Assembly (NCBI RefSeq): GCF_020531965.1
Contig: NZ_JAJAWH010000009.1
Coordinates: 62,001 to 126,000 of the forward strand
DNA length: 64,000 nucleotides
Source of the DNA: Pseudorhizobium xiangyangii
Lineage (GTDB): Bacteria > Pseudomonadota > Alphaproteobacteria > Rhizobiales > Rhizobiaceae
Reading direction: 5' to 3'
In this document: positions 18,326-25,950 of the stretch, one piece after another
How the letters are laid out: each line of letters starts with the position of its first letter
Position numbering within the stretch: position 1 is the stretch's first letter
The notes under the pieces: generated by a model
Seen by the model: the letters and a program-made list of their open reading frames with translations, nothing else
Database searches by the model: none
What the model was told of the DNA's origin: nothing
Program-made: the position numbers and the translations under genes

Positions 18326-18604
18326 ATGCGACTGAAACAAGATGCAATGCGATGGGGCATATTCAACCGGCAGGACATCGACGTCATGCGTGACGCTTTC
18401 CTGCTGGCTCTGGAGGATGGTACCGCTTTCGACGTCGCCGAGGATGGCGAAATGCTCGGAAGGGCCATTATCCGGCTGTACAAGATGGGGCTTTCCGATC
18501 CGCAAAAGCTCGCCGACGTGGCAGCCCTGATGACCTCGTCGAGGCTTTTCCGGGCTGAGACGTCTCACCGCTGTCGCAGCGAGGAAGCCGTTTTGATGAA
18601 GTAG
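18326..18604 (+). CDS. Small hypothetical protein (92 aa)
   Basis: The ATG follows GGGAGGTGCGAA, a good ribosome-binding site. The product starts MRLKQDAMRWGIFNRQDIDV and is mostly helical and cytoplasmic, with LLALEDGTAFDVAEDGEMLG and IIRLYKMGLSDPQKLADVAA. No family is recognised with certainty. It follows the Crp/Fnr gene by about 160 bp in the same orientation. Confidence 0.65.
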   Translation: MRLKQDAMRWGIFNRQDIDVMRDAFLLALEDGTAFDVAEDGEMLGRAIIRLYKMGLSDPQKLADVAALMTSSRLFRAETSHRCRSEEAVLMK

Positions 18605-18617
18605 CGGGCGCTTCGGC

Positions 18618-18720
18618 CTAGGCCGGATTGCCCGCGGCCACGACATTGGCCGGCAGGTCCTTAATCACGACGCTGACTGCGCCCGCCACACTTTGCCGAC
18701 AACACCCATGCCCGGACCCG
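18618..18720 (-). pseudogene. Relic of a hexapeptide-repeat O-acetyltransferase C-terminus
   Basis: On the minus strand the end of a frame reads SVAGAVSVVIKDLPANVVAA then GNPA and stop. This closely resembles the C-terminus of left-handed beta-helix acetyltransferases (IGAGSVVTKDIPANVVAAGNP in maltose acetyltransferases). Just upstream, a different frame gives IAGPGMGVVGK, as if one more hexapeptide turn were present after a frameshift. No start or remaining enzyme is found. I read it as a degraded fragment; a chance match cannot be excluded. Confidence 0.45.
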
Positions 18721-18810
18721 CGATTGTGCTGCCGCTCGCGGCAGGCAATTTCAATGGCAGTGCTGTTCGTTGTAGCCATTCCGACGGCTTGATCCTGGAG
18801 GAGAGGCGGC

Positions 18811-19203
18811 ATGGACCGATTGACCGGCGGTTGCCTGTGCGGGGACGTCAGGATTGTGGCGTCCGGACGCCCGTACCGGGTTGGCATCTGTCACTGTCTG
18901 GACTGCCGCAAGCATCACGGAGCCCTGTTTCACGCCTCCGCGATATTTCCTGCGGATGCGGTAACGATCGATGGCGAAACGCGCGACTATGCAGGGCGGC
19001 ATTTCTGCCCGCGCTGCGGCTCGTCCGTTTTCGGTCGCACCGAAGACGAGGTCGAAGTGAACCTCGGATCGCTGGATGCCCCCGATCAGTTGAAGCCAAC
19101 CTATGAACTCTGGACCATCCGCCGCGAAAGCTGGTTGCCCCCGTTTCCGCTCACGAAGCGATACGAGCGCGATCGTGAGGCGACGGATCGCTTCGAGGAG
19201 TAG
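18811..19203 (+). CDS. GFA family protein (Mss4-fold, zinc)
   Basis: The 130-residue product has the zinc ligands of the glutathione-dependent formaldehyde-activating (GFA) family: GGCLCGDVR near the start, CHCLDCRKHHG and FCPRCGSSVFGR. The ELWTIRRESWLPPFPLTKRY ending is common in rhizobial members. GGAGGAGAGGCGGC precedes the ATG. Most GFA-family proteins have no proven activity on formaldehyde. A second GFA protein is encoded at 29062-29478. Confidence 0.9.
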   Translation: MDRLTGGCLCGDVRIVASGRPYRVGICHCLDCRKHHGALFHASAIFPADAVTIDGETRDYAGRHFCPRCGSSVFGRTEDEVEVNLGSLDAPDQLKPTYELWTIRRESWLPPFPLTKRYERDREATDRFEE

Positions 19204-19264
19204 GCCGCGCCGCACGGGCCGCCGCCGTCGATCGCCGGGGATTTTCAAAAAAGTTTTCCGCCCA

Positions 19265-19292
19265 TGTCACACGGAGGCAGGGCTGCCTCGTC
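19265..19292 (+). promoter_or_regulatory. Predicted ECF41-type promoter
   Basis: TGTCACA at 19265-19271 and CGTC at 19289-19292 are separated by 17 bp. They match the -35 and -10 elements known for ECF41 sigma factors (TGTCACA, about 16 bp, CGTC). The site lies 33 bp before the carboxymuconolactone decarboxylase-like gene, whose operon encodes an ECF41-type sigma factor, so autoregulation is expected. Confidence 0.75.
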
Positions 19293-19324
19293 ATGTCGTC
19301 GTAACCAATGGAAGGAAACGAACG

Positions 19325-19798
19325 ATGTCCCCCAAACTTGCTCCCTTTGCCGTCGCGCCCGCGCTGATGAAGACGTGGATGAAGGCCTCCAGCGAGATCG
19401 CCGCAAGCCTCGAGCCGAGCCTGATCGAACTGGTCAAGATCCGCGCCTCGCAGATCAACGCCTGCGCCAACTGCATCAACATGCACGCGGCGGAAGCCCG
19501 CGCCAAGGGCGAGACGGAACAGCGCATCTATCTGCTCTCGGCCTGGCGCGAGGCTCCGTGCTATACCGATCGCGAACGTGCGGCTCTCGGCTGGACGGAA
19601 GCGCTGACGCGGCTTTCGGAAGGCCACGCGCATGAGGCGGCGTACGAGGCTCTATGGTCTGAATTCACACAGGAGGAGCAGGTGAAACTCACGCTGATGA
19701 TAAACGTCATCAACGGCTGGAACCGCCTGGCGGTCGGCTTCAGCCTGTGGATCGAACCCGAGGCGGCAAAGGTCACCGCCACGGCGGCGGTCGCCTGA
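19325..19798 (+). CDS. Carboxymuconolactone decarboxylase/AhpD-like protein
   Basis: The 157-residue product starts MSPKLAPFAVAPALMKTW and has the AhpD-type redox motif CANCINMH (Cys47, Cys50, His54) in an all-helical CMD domain. It probably acts as a peroxidase-like or alkylhydroperoxidase protein, with an unknown partner. GGAAGG upstream and a TGTCACA/CGTC promoter fix the start. Its stop overlaps the start of the sigma factor gene by one base (TGATG). CMD-like enzymes are among the standard partners of ECF41 sigma factors. Confidence 0.9.
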   Translation: MSPKLAPFAVAPALMKTWMKASSEIAASLEPSLIELVKIRASQINACANCINMHAAEARAKGETEQRIYLLSAWREAPCYTDRERAALGWTEALTRLSEGHAHEAAYEALWSEFTQEEQVKLTLMINVINGWNRLAVGFSLWIEPEAAKVTATAAVA

Positions 19799-20655
19799 TG
19801 ACGGAGGTGGCACCGGTGGACGCCGCGGCGAGCTTCGATCCGCTGCGCGGCAAGCTCATGCGCGTCGCCTATCGCATGCTGGGCTCGGTCGCCGATGCCG
19901 AGGACGTTCTGCAGGAGGCCTTCATCCGCTGGATGAGGGCCGACCGCGCCGAGGTGCGTGAGCCCGAGGCGTTTCTCCGCCGCACGGTCACGCGGCTCTG
20001 CCTCGATCAGCTGAAGTCGGCGCGGCTGAAGCGCGAAACCTACGTTGGCCCCTGGCTTCCCGATCCCGTCGTGGAAGAGGAGGAAGAGGAAGACGTGACC
20101 CTGCCGCTGATGCTGGCGCTCGAAAGGCTTTCGCCGCTGGAGCGGGCGGCCTTCCTGCTGCACGACGTGTTCGGGCTGGAATTCGAGGAGGTCGCGACGA
20201 CGATCGGCCGCGAGCCCGCCGCCTGCCGGCAGCTTGCCGCCCGTGCCCGCACCCACGTGCGCGGATCGCGGCAGCGGTTCCAGGTGGACAGGACGCACGG
20301 CCTCGAATTGGCCGAGGCGTTCTTCACGGCCTCGCGAAGCGGCGACATGAAGACGCTCAGCGCCATGCTGACAGCCGATGTCAGCTTCCATGCCGATGGC
20401 GGCGGCAAGCGTCCGGCGGCAATGAAGCTTCTCTTCGGCATCGAGGACGTGATGAACTTGCAGGAGTCGCTGGCGCGGTTCTTCGCGAAGGGCGGCTCGA
20501 CCTTGATCCGCACGGTGATGGTCAACGGCCTGCCGGGCTTCATCACGCGCGAGGCGGACGGCGAGTTGCAGACGACGGCCCTCGACATCGAGAACGGCAG
20601 GATCGCGGCGATCTACGTGATGCGCAACCCCGACAAGCTGAAGCATCTGCATTAG
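19798..20655 (+). CDS. ECF41-family (SigJ-like) RNA polymerase sigma factor
   Basis: The 285-residue product has sigma region 2 (FDPLRGKLMRVAYRMLGSVA, then DAEDVLQEAFIRWM) and region 4 (LSPLERAAFLLHDVFGLEFE). A C-terminal SnoaL-like domain carries the ECF41 signatures WLPDP at 86-90, DGGGK at 200-204 and NPDKL at 277-281. In this family the C-terminal domain modulates the sigma factor itself and no classic anti-sigma factor is needed. It is translationally coupled to the CMD-like gene and preceded by a matching promoter. Confidence 0.92.
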   Translation: MTEVAPVDAAASFDPLRGKLMRVAYRMLGSVADAEDVLQEAFIRWMRADRAEVREPEAFLRRTVTRLCLDQLKSARLKRETYVGPWLPDPVVEEEEEEDVTLPLMLALERLSPLERAAFLLHDVFGLEFEEVATTIGREPAACRQLAARARTHVRGSRQRFQVDRTHGLELAEAFFTASRSGDMKTLSAMLTADVSFHADGGGKRPAAMKLLFGIEDVMNLQESLARFFAKGGSTLIRTVMVNGLPGFITREADGELQTTALDIENGRIAAIYVMRNPDKLKHLH

Positions 20656-20702
20656 GTCGGGGCCTGTTGCCGCTGCGCCGTCCCGGCTGTTAATGCTGGT
20701 GG

Positions 20703-20936
20703 ATGAGGATTGTTGCGAAAATCGCGATCTGGATCGTCGGCCTGTTCATGACAGGCACGGCTGCCCTGTTTTCCGCCGGCGGCCTGGCGGATGCCGGTAT
20801 GCTCGGCTCCTGTTTCGAAGGTGCGTGCGGCTATGTGGCGGCATTCGTGGTGTTTCCGCTTCTGTGGCTGGCGTTGATGGTCGCATTCGCTATCGGCTGG
20901 AGGATCATCGTCCGCCGCCGTGCCATACGAGGCTGA
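20703..20936 (+). CDS. Small hypothetical membrane protein (77 aa)
   Basis: The product has two hydrophobic segments, roughly residues 5-30 (IAIWIVGLFMTGTAALFSAG) and 43-68 (YVAAFVVFPLLWLALMVAFA), and a basic tail (WRIIVRRRAIRG). Two cysteines lie in the short loop between them. No family is recognised. It ends just before a strong terminator. Confidence 0.6.
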   Translation: MRIVAKIAIWIVGLFMTGTAALFSAGGLADAGMLGSCFEGACGYVAAFVVFPLLWLALMVAFAIGWRIIVRRRAIRG

Positions 20937-20953
20937 TGCCACCCTGCTCCAAC

Positions 20954-20983
20954 AAAAAAGGGCTCCTTGCGGAGCCCTTTTTT
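20954..20983. terminator. Bidirectional intrinsic terminator
   Basis: A perfect hairpin AAAAAAGGGCTCC-TTGC-GGAGCCCTTTTTT lies between the convergent small membrane protein gene and the outer-membrane protein gene. A-run and T-run flank it on both sides, so it can end transcription from either direction. Confidence 0.93.
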
Positions 20984-21003
20984 CTGGTTCGATCCGAAAG
21001 GGA

Positions 21004-21630
21004 TCAGAATTTCACGCCGAGGCCGACCTGGAAGACGTGCTGGGTGAAGTCCACGTCTGCGCCCAATACGTCGCCGCTGCCATAGTCGTTGTAGCGGTAT
21101 TCGGCGCGGCCGAACATGTTGTCGGTGAAGGCGTAGTCGAGACCCGCACCGATCGTCCAGCCGTTCAGAGTGTCGTCGTCGTCACCGGCAGGCGTATCGA
21201 CGCTGACGTTCGTCGCGGTCCAGCCGCCTGCTGCGTAGAGCAGGGCGCGGTCGAAGGCGAAACCGGCACGGGCGCGGATGCCGCCGGAGAAGCCGGTCTC
21301 TGCCGAGAAGCCAGGTGCGAAGTCGTCGTCATTCCAGTCGTAGTTCAGATCGCCTTCGATACCGGCAACGAAGCCGTCGGATACTTGCCAGTTGTAACCG
21401 GCGAATGCACCGAAGCGGCCGCCGTCGAAGCTGCTGTCTTCGCCCAGGGCTTCACCGTCGCCCCAGCCGTAGCCGCCGTGCACACCGATGTAGGGACCGC
21501 TCCAGCTGAACGGCGCCGGCATTTCGACGGCGATCGGGGCTTCTGGAATGATCTCAACCGCATCGGCGGCAAGTGCTGAAGAGGATGCAGCCATTGCAAC
21601 GCTCGCAGCCAGGAACAGAATTCTCTTCAT
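21004..21630 (-). CDS. Outer-membrane beta-barrel protein (Omp25/Omp31-like)
   Basis: The 208-residue product has a clear signal peptide (MKRILFLAASVAMAASSSAL, cleavage near ALAAD). A small beta-barrel follows: FSWSGPYIGVHGGYGWGDGE, GRFGAFAGYNWQVSDGFVAG, RARAGFAFDRALLYAAGGW and NMFGRAEYRYNDYGSGD. It ends in Phe (QVGLGVKF) as required for Bam-dependent assembly. It matches the Omp25/Omp31/RopB-type porin-like family of Rhizobiales. It is monocistronic with its own terminator. Confidence 0.92.
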   Translation of the reverse strand: MKRILFLAASVAMAASSSALAADAVEIIPEAPIAVEMPAPFSWSGPYIGVHGGYGWGDGEALGEDSSFDGGRFGAFAGYNWQVSDGFVAGIEGDLNYDWNDDDFAPGFSAETGFSGGIRARAGFAFDRALLYAAGGWTATNVSVDTPAGDDDDTLNGWTIGAGLDYAFTDNMFGRAEYRYNDYGSGDVLGADVDFTQHVFQVGLGVKF

Positions 21631-21967
21631 GATGACTCTCCTTACTCGAAAGCGGATGATGAGGATTTAACGTTGTTTTGCTCATAAAGCTGTAGCTTAA
21701 GTACAACAGGTTATCACAAACGAAAAATCACAGTGTATTGCTTTTATCGCCCGTAGTTGATGATGGCTGAGAACGTGGCCACGGGGATGCGGTTCCTCCG
21801 GTTCCCTGTCGTCGGAAATAAACCTCGCGGGCTGTGGCGGATTTGCATCAAGGTCGCTTCGATGCACGCCTGGCCGCTGGATCATCGGATAACCGCCTGC
21901 CGCGTGCTTGACCTCAACGGCAGTTGAGGTCCCAGAGCTGTTATGCACTGAGCGGCAAGGGGCGCGC
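21631..21967. promoter_or_regulatory. Divergent region with a SoxR/MerR-like inverted repeat
   Basis: This 337-bp region between the outer-membrane protein gene and the MFS gene has no protein-like frame. At 21911-21930 it holds ACCTCAACGG-CAGTTGAGGT, an inverted repeat with one mismatch. It is preceded by TT to give TTGACC at 21909-21914, close to SoxR-type MerR operators (CCTCAAGTTAACTTGAGG). The site is 38 bp upstream of the MFS start. A -10 at the 19-bp spacing is not obvious. Confidence 0.5.
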
Positions 21968-23344
21968 ATGGACGACAGTTGGAAGGCACTACTCAGCGGC
22001 AGGAGCGGCGTCATGCTGGCGCTGATCTCGGCCGGTATCGGCCTGCACGGTTTCAACCAGTTCGCCATCGTGGCAGCCCTGCCGCAGGCCGCGGCGCAGG
22101 TCGATGGCACGGCCTGGTTCAGCTGGGCCTATACTCTCTACTTCCTGGGCTCCATCGCCGGAGGAACGGTTGCCGCCGCCCTGCGCGACGGTATCGGTGC
22201 GCGCTCAAGCCTTATCCTCTCGACGCTTGTCTTTGCCGCCGGCGGACTGATGGCGATGGCTGCGCCGGATTTCTCCTGGATCATGGCGGGCCGCCTCGTT
22301 CAGGGCATAGCCGACGGCCTGATCGTCGCGATCTGCTACAGCCTGATCCCCGCAAATTTTCCGTCTGCCCTCGTTGCCAAGGTCTTCGCGGTGGAAGCGG
22401 TGGTCTGGGCGGTGGCGGCTGTCGCCGGGCCGCTCGTCGGCGGGCTACTGACGGAGGCTTTCTCCTGGCGTGCGGCCTTTCTGGCCGTCGCGCCCTTCGT
22501 CCTTGTGCTGCCGCTCCTTGCGGTCGCGGCCCGGCCGAAGGTGACCGAGGCGGCACCCGTGCTCCTCTCCTATGCGACGGTCGCCCTCTGCCTGGCGGCA
22601 TCCTTCGTGCTGTCGCTTTCGTCGGTCGCGACAAGCAGCGTGCTGCAGGTGGCGGCGATCGTTGCCGGCGCCGGCCTGTTCCTGCCGGCGCTGAAGCTTG
22701 ACGGACGGTTCGGCCCGAAACTCTTTCCCGGCGGCGCCTTCCGGCTGGGCTCGACACTCGGCCACGGCTTCTGGGTCCTGCTTCTCATGTCCGCCAGCCA
22801 TTCCGTCGGCAGCGTCTATCTGGCATTGATGGTCGGTGCCGTGTGGGGCTTCGGGCCGGCGGTGGTGGGCTATATCGTCGTCCTGATGGCGCTTACCTGG
22901 AGCGTTGTCGCCATCGTCGCGAGCCGGGTTGTCGCACTCGGGCCGCGGCACCGCTGGATGCGGAGCGGCGCCCTGTTCCAGTTCGCGGGCTTCCTCGCCG
23001 TCGGCACAGCGCTTGCGACCGCTTCCGTGCCGCTGCTGCTTGCGGGCCAGGTGGCGATCGGCACCGGGTTCGGGGTTGCGTGGGCAAGCGTCAACGAGGC
23101 CGCCATGGAGGCGGCGGCACGGTCCGAGCGTGATCTGGCCAGCGCCCTGCTGCCGGTGATCTCGACTGCCGGATATGCCATTGGTGCGGGCCTTGCCGGG
23201 ACGATCGCCACGGCGACCGATCTGGTCGGCGCGCTGGACAGCGGCAATCCCGCCGGGCCGGCGCTCTGGCTCTACGGAACGGCCGCCGCCGGCGCGGTCG
23301 TCACCCTGCTGTTCGGCTTCGGTGTCCGCCTGAAAGGAACCTGA
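21968..23344 (+). CDS. MFS transporter (drug:H+ antiporter-like)
   Basis: The 458-residue product has about 12-14 membrane segments and the MFS pattern: ISAGIGLHGFNQFAIVAALP at the N-terminus, then GGTVAAALRDGIGARSSLIL (motif A-like) and MAGRLVQGIADGLIVAICYS. The helix-5 region reads AVAAVAGPLVGGLLTEAFSW, resembling motif C of exporters, so efflux is likely. A MerR-type inverted repeat lies directly upstream. The substrate is unknown. Confidence 0.88.
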   Translation: MDDSWKALLSGRSGVMLALISAGIGLHGFNQFAIVAALPQAAAQVDGTAWFSWAYTLYFLGSIAGGTVAAALRDGIGARSSLILSTLVFAAGGLMAMAAPDFSWIMAGRLVQGIADGLIVAICYSLIPANFPSALVAKVFAVEAVVWAVAAVAGPLVGGLLTEAFSWRAAFLAVAPFVLVLPLLAVAARPKVTEAAPVLLSYATVALCLAASFVLSLSSVATSSVLQVAAIVAGAGLFLPALKLDGRFGPKLFPGGAFRLGSTLGHGFWVLLLMSASHSVGSVYLALMVGAVWGFGPAVVGYIVVLMALTWSVVAIVASRVVALGPRHRWMRSGALFQFAGFLAVGTALATASVPLLLAGQVAIGTGFGVAWASVNEAAMEAAARSERDLASALLPVISTAGYAIGAGLAGTIATATDLVGALDSGNPAGPALWLYGTAAAGAVVTLLFGFGVRLKGT

Positions 23345-23446
23345 AGGCGGCAAGCGCAACAAAACCGCCTCCGGCTTGTTCCATCCAACGCATCCTCCCA
23401 TATCTGGGGGAGGCCACAAGCTGCCAGAAGGCTAAAGGAGCCACCC

Positions 23447-24922
23447 TTGTTTCAGTTCGATAATTCCTATGCCCAGCTGCCTGAAAGGTTCTTCGCGCCG
23501 GTCTACCCCGAGCCGGTGGAAGGCCCGACGCTTTTGAAGTTCAACGCGGCGCTGGCGCAGGAACTGGGGATCGACGCGGACCTGAGCGACCCGCAGCGGC
23601 TGGCGGCGATCCTTGCCGGCAATGTCGTGCCGGCCGGCGCGATGCCGATTGCCATGGCCTATGCCGGCCACCAGTTCGGGTCGTTCGTGCCACAGCTCGG
23701 CGACGGCCGGGCGATCCTCCTCGGCGAAGTGATCGACCGTAAGGGGACGCGCCGCGATATTCAGCTCAAGGGAGCCGGCCCAACGCCGTTTTCCCGCCGC
23801 GGCGATGGCCGTGCGGCGCTTGGCCCGGTCCTGCGCGAATACATCGTTTCGGAAGCCATGAACGCGCTCGGCGTGCGGGCCACCCGGGCACTTGCCGCAG
23901 TCGCGACCGGCGAGCCCGTCTACCGGGAGACCCCGCAGCCCGGCGCAGTCTTCGTCCGCGTGGCCTCCAGCCACGTACGCATCGGCACGTTCCAGTATTT
24001 CGCCGCGCGGCAGGACATCGACGGCCTGCGCACGCTCGCCGACTACGTGATCGAGCGGCACTATCCGCAGCTTGGAAGCGAGGATAACCGCTATCTGGCG
24101 CTGCTGCGCGCCGTCGCCTTCGCCCAGGCCGACCTCGTGGCGCGCTGGATGGGTATCGGTTTCATCCACGGCGTGATGAACACCGACAACATGACGCTCT
24201 CGGGCGAGACCATCGACTTCGGCCCCTGCGCCTTTCTCGACGAATACGATCCGATGAAGGTGTTTTCCTCCATCGACCAGATGGGGCGCTACGCCTATCG
24301 CAACCAGCCCGGCATCGCCCAGTGGAACATCGCGCGGCTGGCCGAATGCCTGCTGCCGCTGATCGGCGCGGACGAGGACAAGGCGGCGCTTACCGCCAAC
24401 CGGGTACTGACGGAATTCGGCCAGCGCTTCCAGAGCGAATGGCTCAACGTGTTCCGCCACAAGATCGGGCTGGTGCAGGGGCACGAAGGCGATGGCGAGC
24501 TTGTCCAGGGACTGCTGGGCGCCATGCACGAAGGCGAGGCCGATTTCACCCTGGCCTTCCGGCGGCTCTGCGCGGTCGCTGCCGGGGGCGGGGGCGGGGG
24601 CGGCGATGACGCCTTCCTGTCCTCCTTCAAGGACACCGCCAACGCGGTCGAATGGCTGGCGGTGTGGCGCACACGGCTTTCGGAAGAGGCCGTTCCGGAT
24701 TCGGAAAGGGCTGCCGCGATGCGCGCCGCCAACCCGGCCGTCATTCCGCGCAACCACAAGGTGGAGGAAGCGCTGGCCGCCGCCAATTACGGCGACCTGA
24801 GCTTCTTCGAACGGCTGCTGGGGGCGCTCGAAAACCCCTTCGAGGACCGGCCGGAGTTCGAGGATTACACGATCCCGCCAAAGCCCGAGGAGCGCGTGCT
24901 GCAGACGTTCTGCGGGACGTGA
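23447..24922 (+). CDS. selO: Protein adenylyltransferase SelO (YdiU/UPF0061)
   Basis: The 491-residue pseudokinase-fold enzyme transfers AMP to protein Ser/Thr/Tyr. Family motifs include YAGHQFGSFVPQLGDGRAIL, DIQLKGAGPTPFSRRGDGRA, REYIVSEAMNALGVRATRAL, GFIHGVMNTDNM and TIDFGPCAFLDEYDP, with the Asn and Asp metal ligands in MNTDN and DFG. Cysteines at CAF and near the end (TFCGT) may form the redox pair known in the Escherichia coli enzyme. The start is a TTG after AAAGGAG. A seven-glycine run encoded by GGGGGC repeats (about 24585-24605) is unusual. Confidence 0.94.
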   Translation: MFQFDNSYAQLPERFFAPVYPEPVEGPTLLKFNAALAQELGIDADLSDPQRLAAILAGNVVPAGAMPIAMAYAGHQFGSFVPQLGDGRAILLGEVIDRKGTRRDIQLKGAGPTPFSRRGDGRAALGPVLREYIVSEAMNALGVRATRALAAVATGEPVYRETPQPGAVFVRVASSHVRIGTFQYFAARQDIDGLRTLADYVIERHYPQLGSEDNRYLALLRAVAFAQADLVARWMGIGFIHGVMNTDNMTLSGETIDFGPCAFLDEYDPMKVFSSIDQMGRYAYRNQPGIAQWNIARLAECLLPLIGADEDKAALTANRVLTEFGQRFQSEWLNVFRHKIGLVQGHEGDGELVQGLLGAMHEGEADFTLAFRRLCAVAAGGGGGGGDDAFLSSFKDTANAVEWLAVWRTRLSEEAVPDSERAAAMRAANPAVIPRNHKVEEALAAANYGDLSFFERLLGALENPFEDRPEFEDYTIPPKPEERVLQTFCGT

Positions 24923-24929
24923 CGCGGTC

Positions 24930-25835
24930 TCAAGCCTCGGGCAGCGCGGCGATTGCCGCTTCGACGGCCGGCAGGATTTCTGAACCGAGTGGCAGGACAG
25001 GTCGTGGCGGCACGGCCGCCGACAGGCCGAGCAGGTTGCTTGCGGCATACATGACGCGCAGGCTGCCATGCCCCTTGAACAACTGCCAGAGCGGGACGAA
25101 CATGGCATCGAGACGGGCGGCTTCGGCGCGGTCGCCTTCGGTTGCGGCCCGGACGAGGGCTGCCGCTGCATTGGGGAAAAGACCGCCGACGACGCTGTAC
25201 CAGGCGTCGGCCCCGGCCAGCAGCGCGTCCGTCGCCCCCCAGTCGCCGCTATAGCCGATGGCAAAGCCGGCCGGCGTCCGGTTGCGCAAGCGGGCCAGTT
25301 CACCGGAGAAATCCATCTCGCCGGGCAGCGGCATCTTTACCGCGGCGATGTTGGGCACATCGGCAAGGCGGCTCAGAAGGTTTTCGCTGAACGTGAAATG
25401 GGTGGTCGAGGGATTGTTGTAGATGCAGAGCGGCAGGTCGGTGGCGGCGGCGACCGTGGAGAAATGCTGGAACGCTTCCTCCTCGGTCAGCGGCGTATAG
25501 GAAACCGGCGCAAGCAGCAGAGCATCGGCCCCGGCGGAGGCTGCGTCACGGGCGAGTGCCCCGGCCTCGTCGGTTCGAAGCGCGCCGACCCCGACGATGA
25601 TCGGCAGGCGGCCCGCCACGCATTCGACGGCGGCTGCGACCGCCCTTCGGCGCTCGTCGCGTGTCAGGTACATGTAGGTGCCGGTGCTGCCCAGAAGGCC
25701 GATGGAATTTGCTTTGGCTTCGACGATGCGCGCCAGCAGGCCCTGAAGAGCGGCGGTATCGACGCGGCCGCTTTCGTCCGCCGGTGTCAGGGGAAAGGCG
25801 GAGAGGCCGGTGAACGGCGACTTGGCTTTAGGCAT
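24930..25835 (-). CDS. Dihydrodipicolinate synthase family (DapA-like) aldolase
   Basis: The 301-residue TIM-barrel aldolase has the family pattern GLSAFPLTPADESGRVDTAA, GLLGSTGTYMYLTRDERRR, LPIIVGVGALRTDEA, LLLAPVSYTPLTEEEAFQHF, CIYNNPSTTHF and the Schiff-base Lys in IAAVKMPLPGE. True DapA usually has GTTGE in place of GSTGTYM, so this is probably a keto-acid or sugar-acid aldolase of unknown substrate rather than the lysine-pathway enzyme. GGAG precedes the ATG. It is convergent with selO, 7 bp away. Confidence 0.88.
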   Translation of the reverse strand: MPKAKSPFTGLSAFPLTPADESGRVDTAALQGLLARIVEAKANSIGLLGSTGTYMYLTRDERRRAVAAAVECVAGRLPIIVGVGALRTDEAGALARDAASAGADALLLAPVSYTPLTEEEAFQHFSTVAAATDLPLCIYNNPSTTHFTFSENLLSRLADVPNIAAVKMPLPGEMDFSGELARLRNRTPAGFAIGYSGDWGATDALLAGADAWYSVVGGLFPNAAAALVRAATEGDRAEAARLDAMFVPLWQLFKGHGSLRVMYAASNLLGLSAAVPPRPVLPLGSEILPAVEAAIAALPEA

Positions 25836-25916
25836 GGGAACTCCGGCGGGCGAACGAGGACGTCCACTATGACCGCTCGTTTGTCATCTGCAAGCGGCGC
25901 CGGTGTGGGGATCTCC

Positions 25917-25950
25917 AGCGATCCGGGGTCAGAGAGCGATCCGGGGTCAG
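25917..25950. repeat. Tandem duplication of a 16-bp unit
   Basis: AGCGATCCGGGGTCAG occurs at 25917-25932 and again at 25935-25950, with AG between them. The right copy contains the stop codon of the CMD-like gene at 25947. A local slippage or repair duplication is the simplest reading. Confidence 0.85.

Noticed and set aside
23432-25303. Minus-strand open frame of 623 codons
   Set aside because: It lies opposite selO and part of the aldolase gene; composition is unlike protein.
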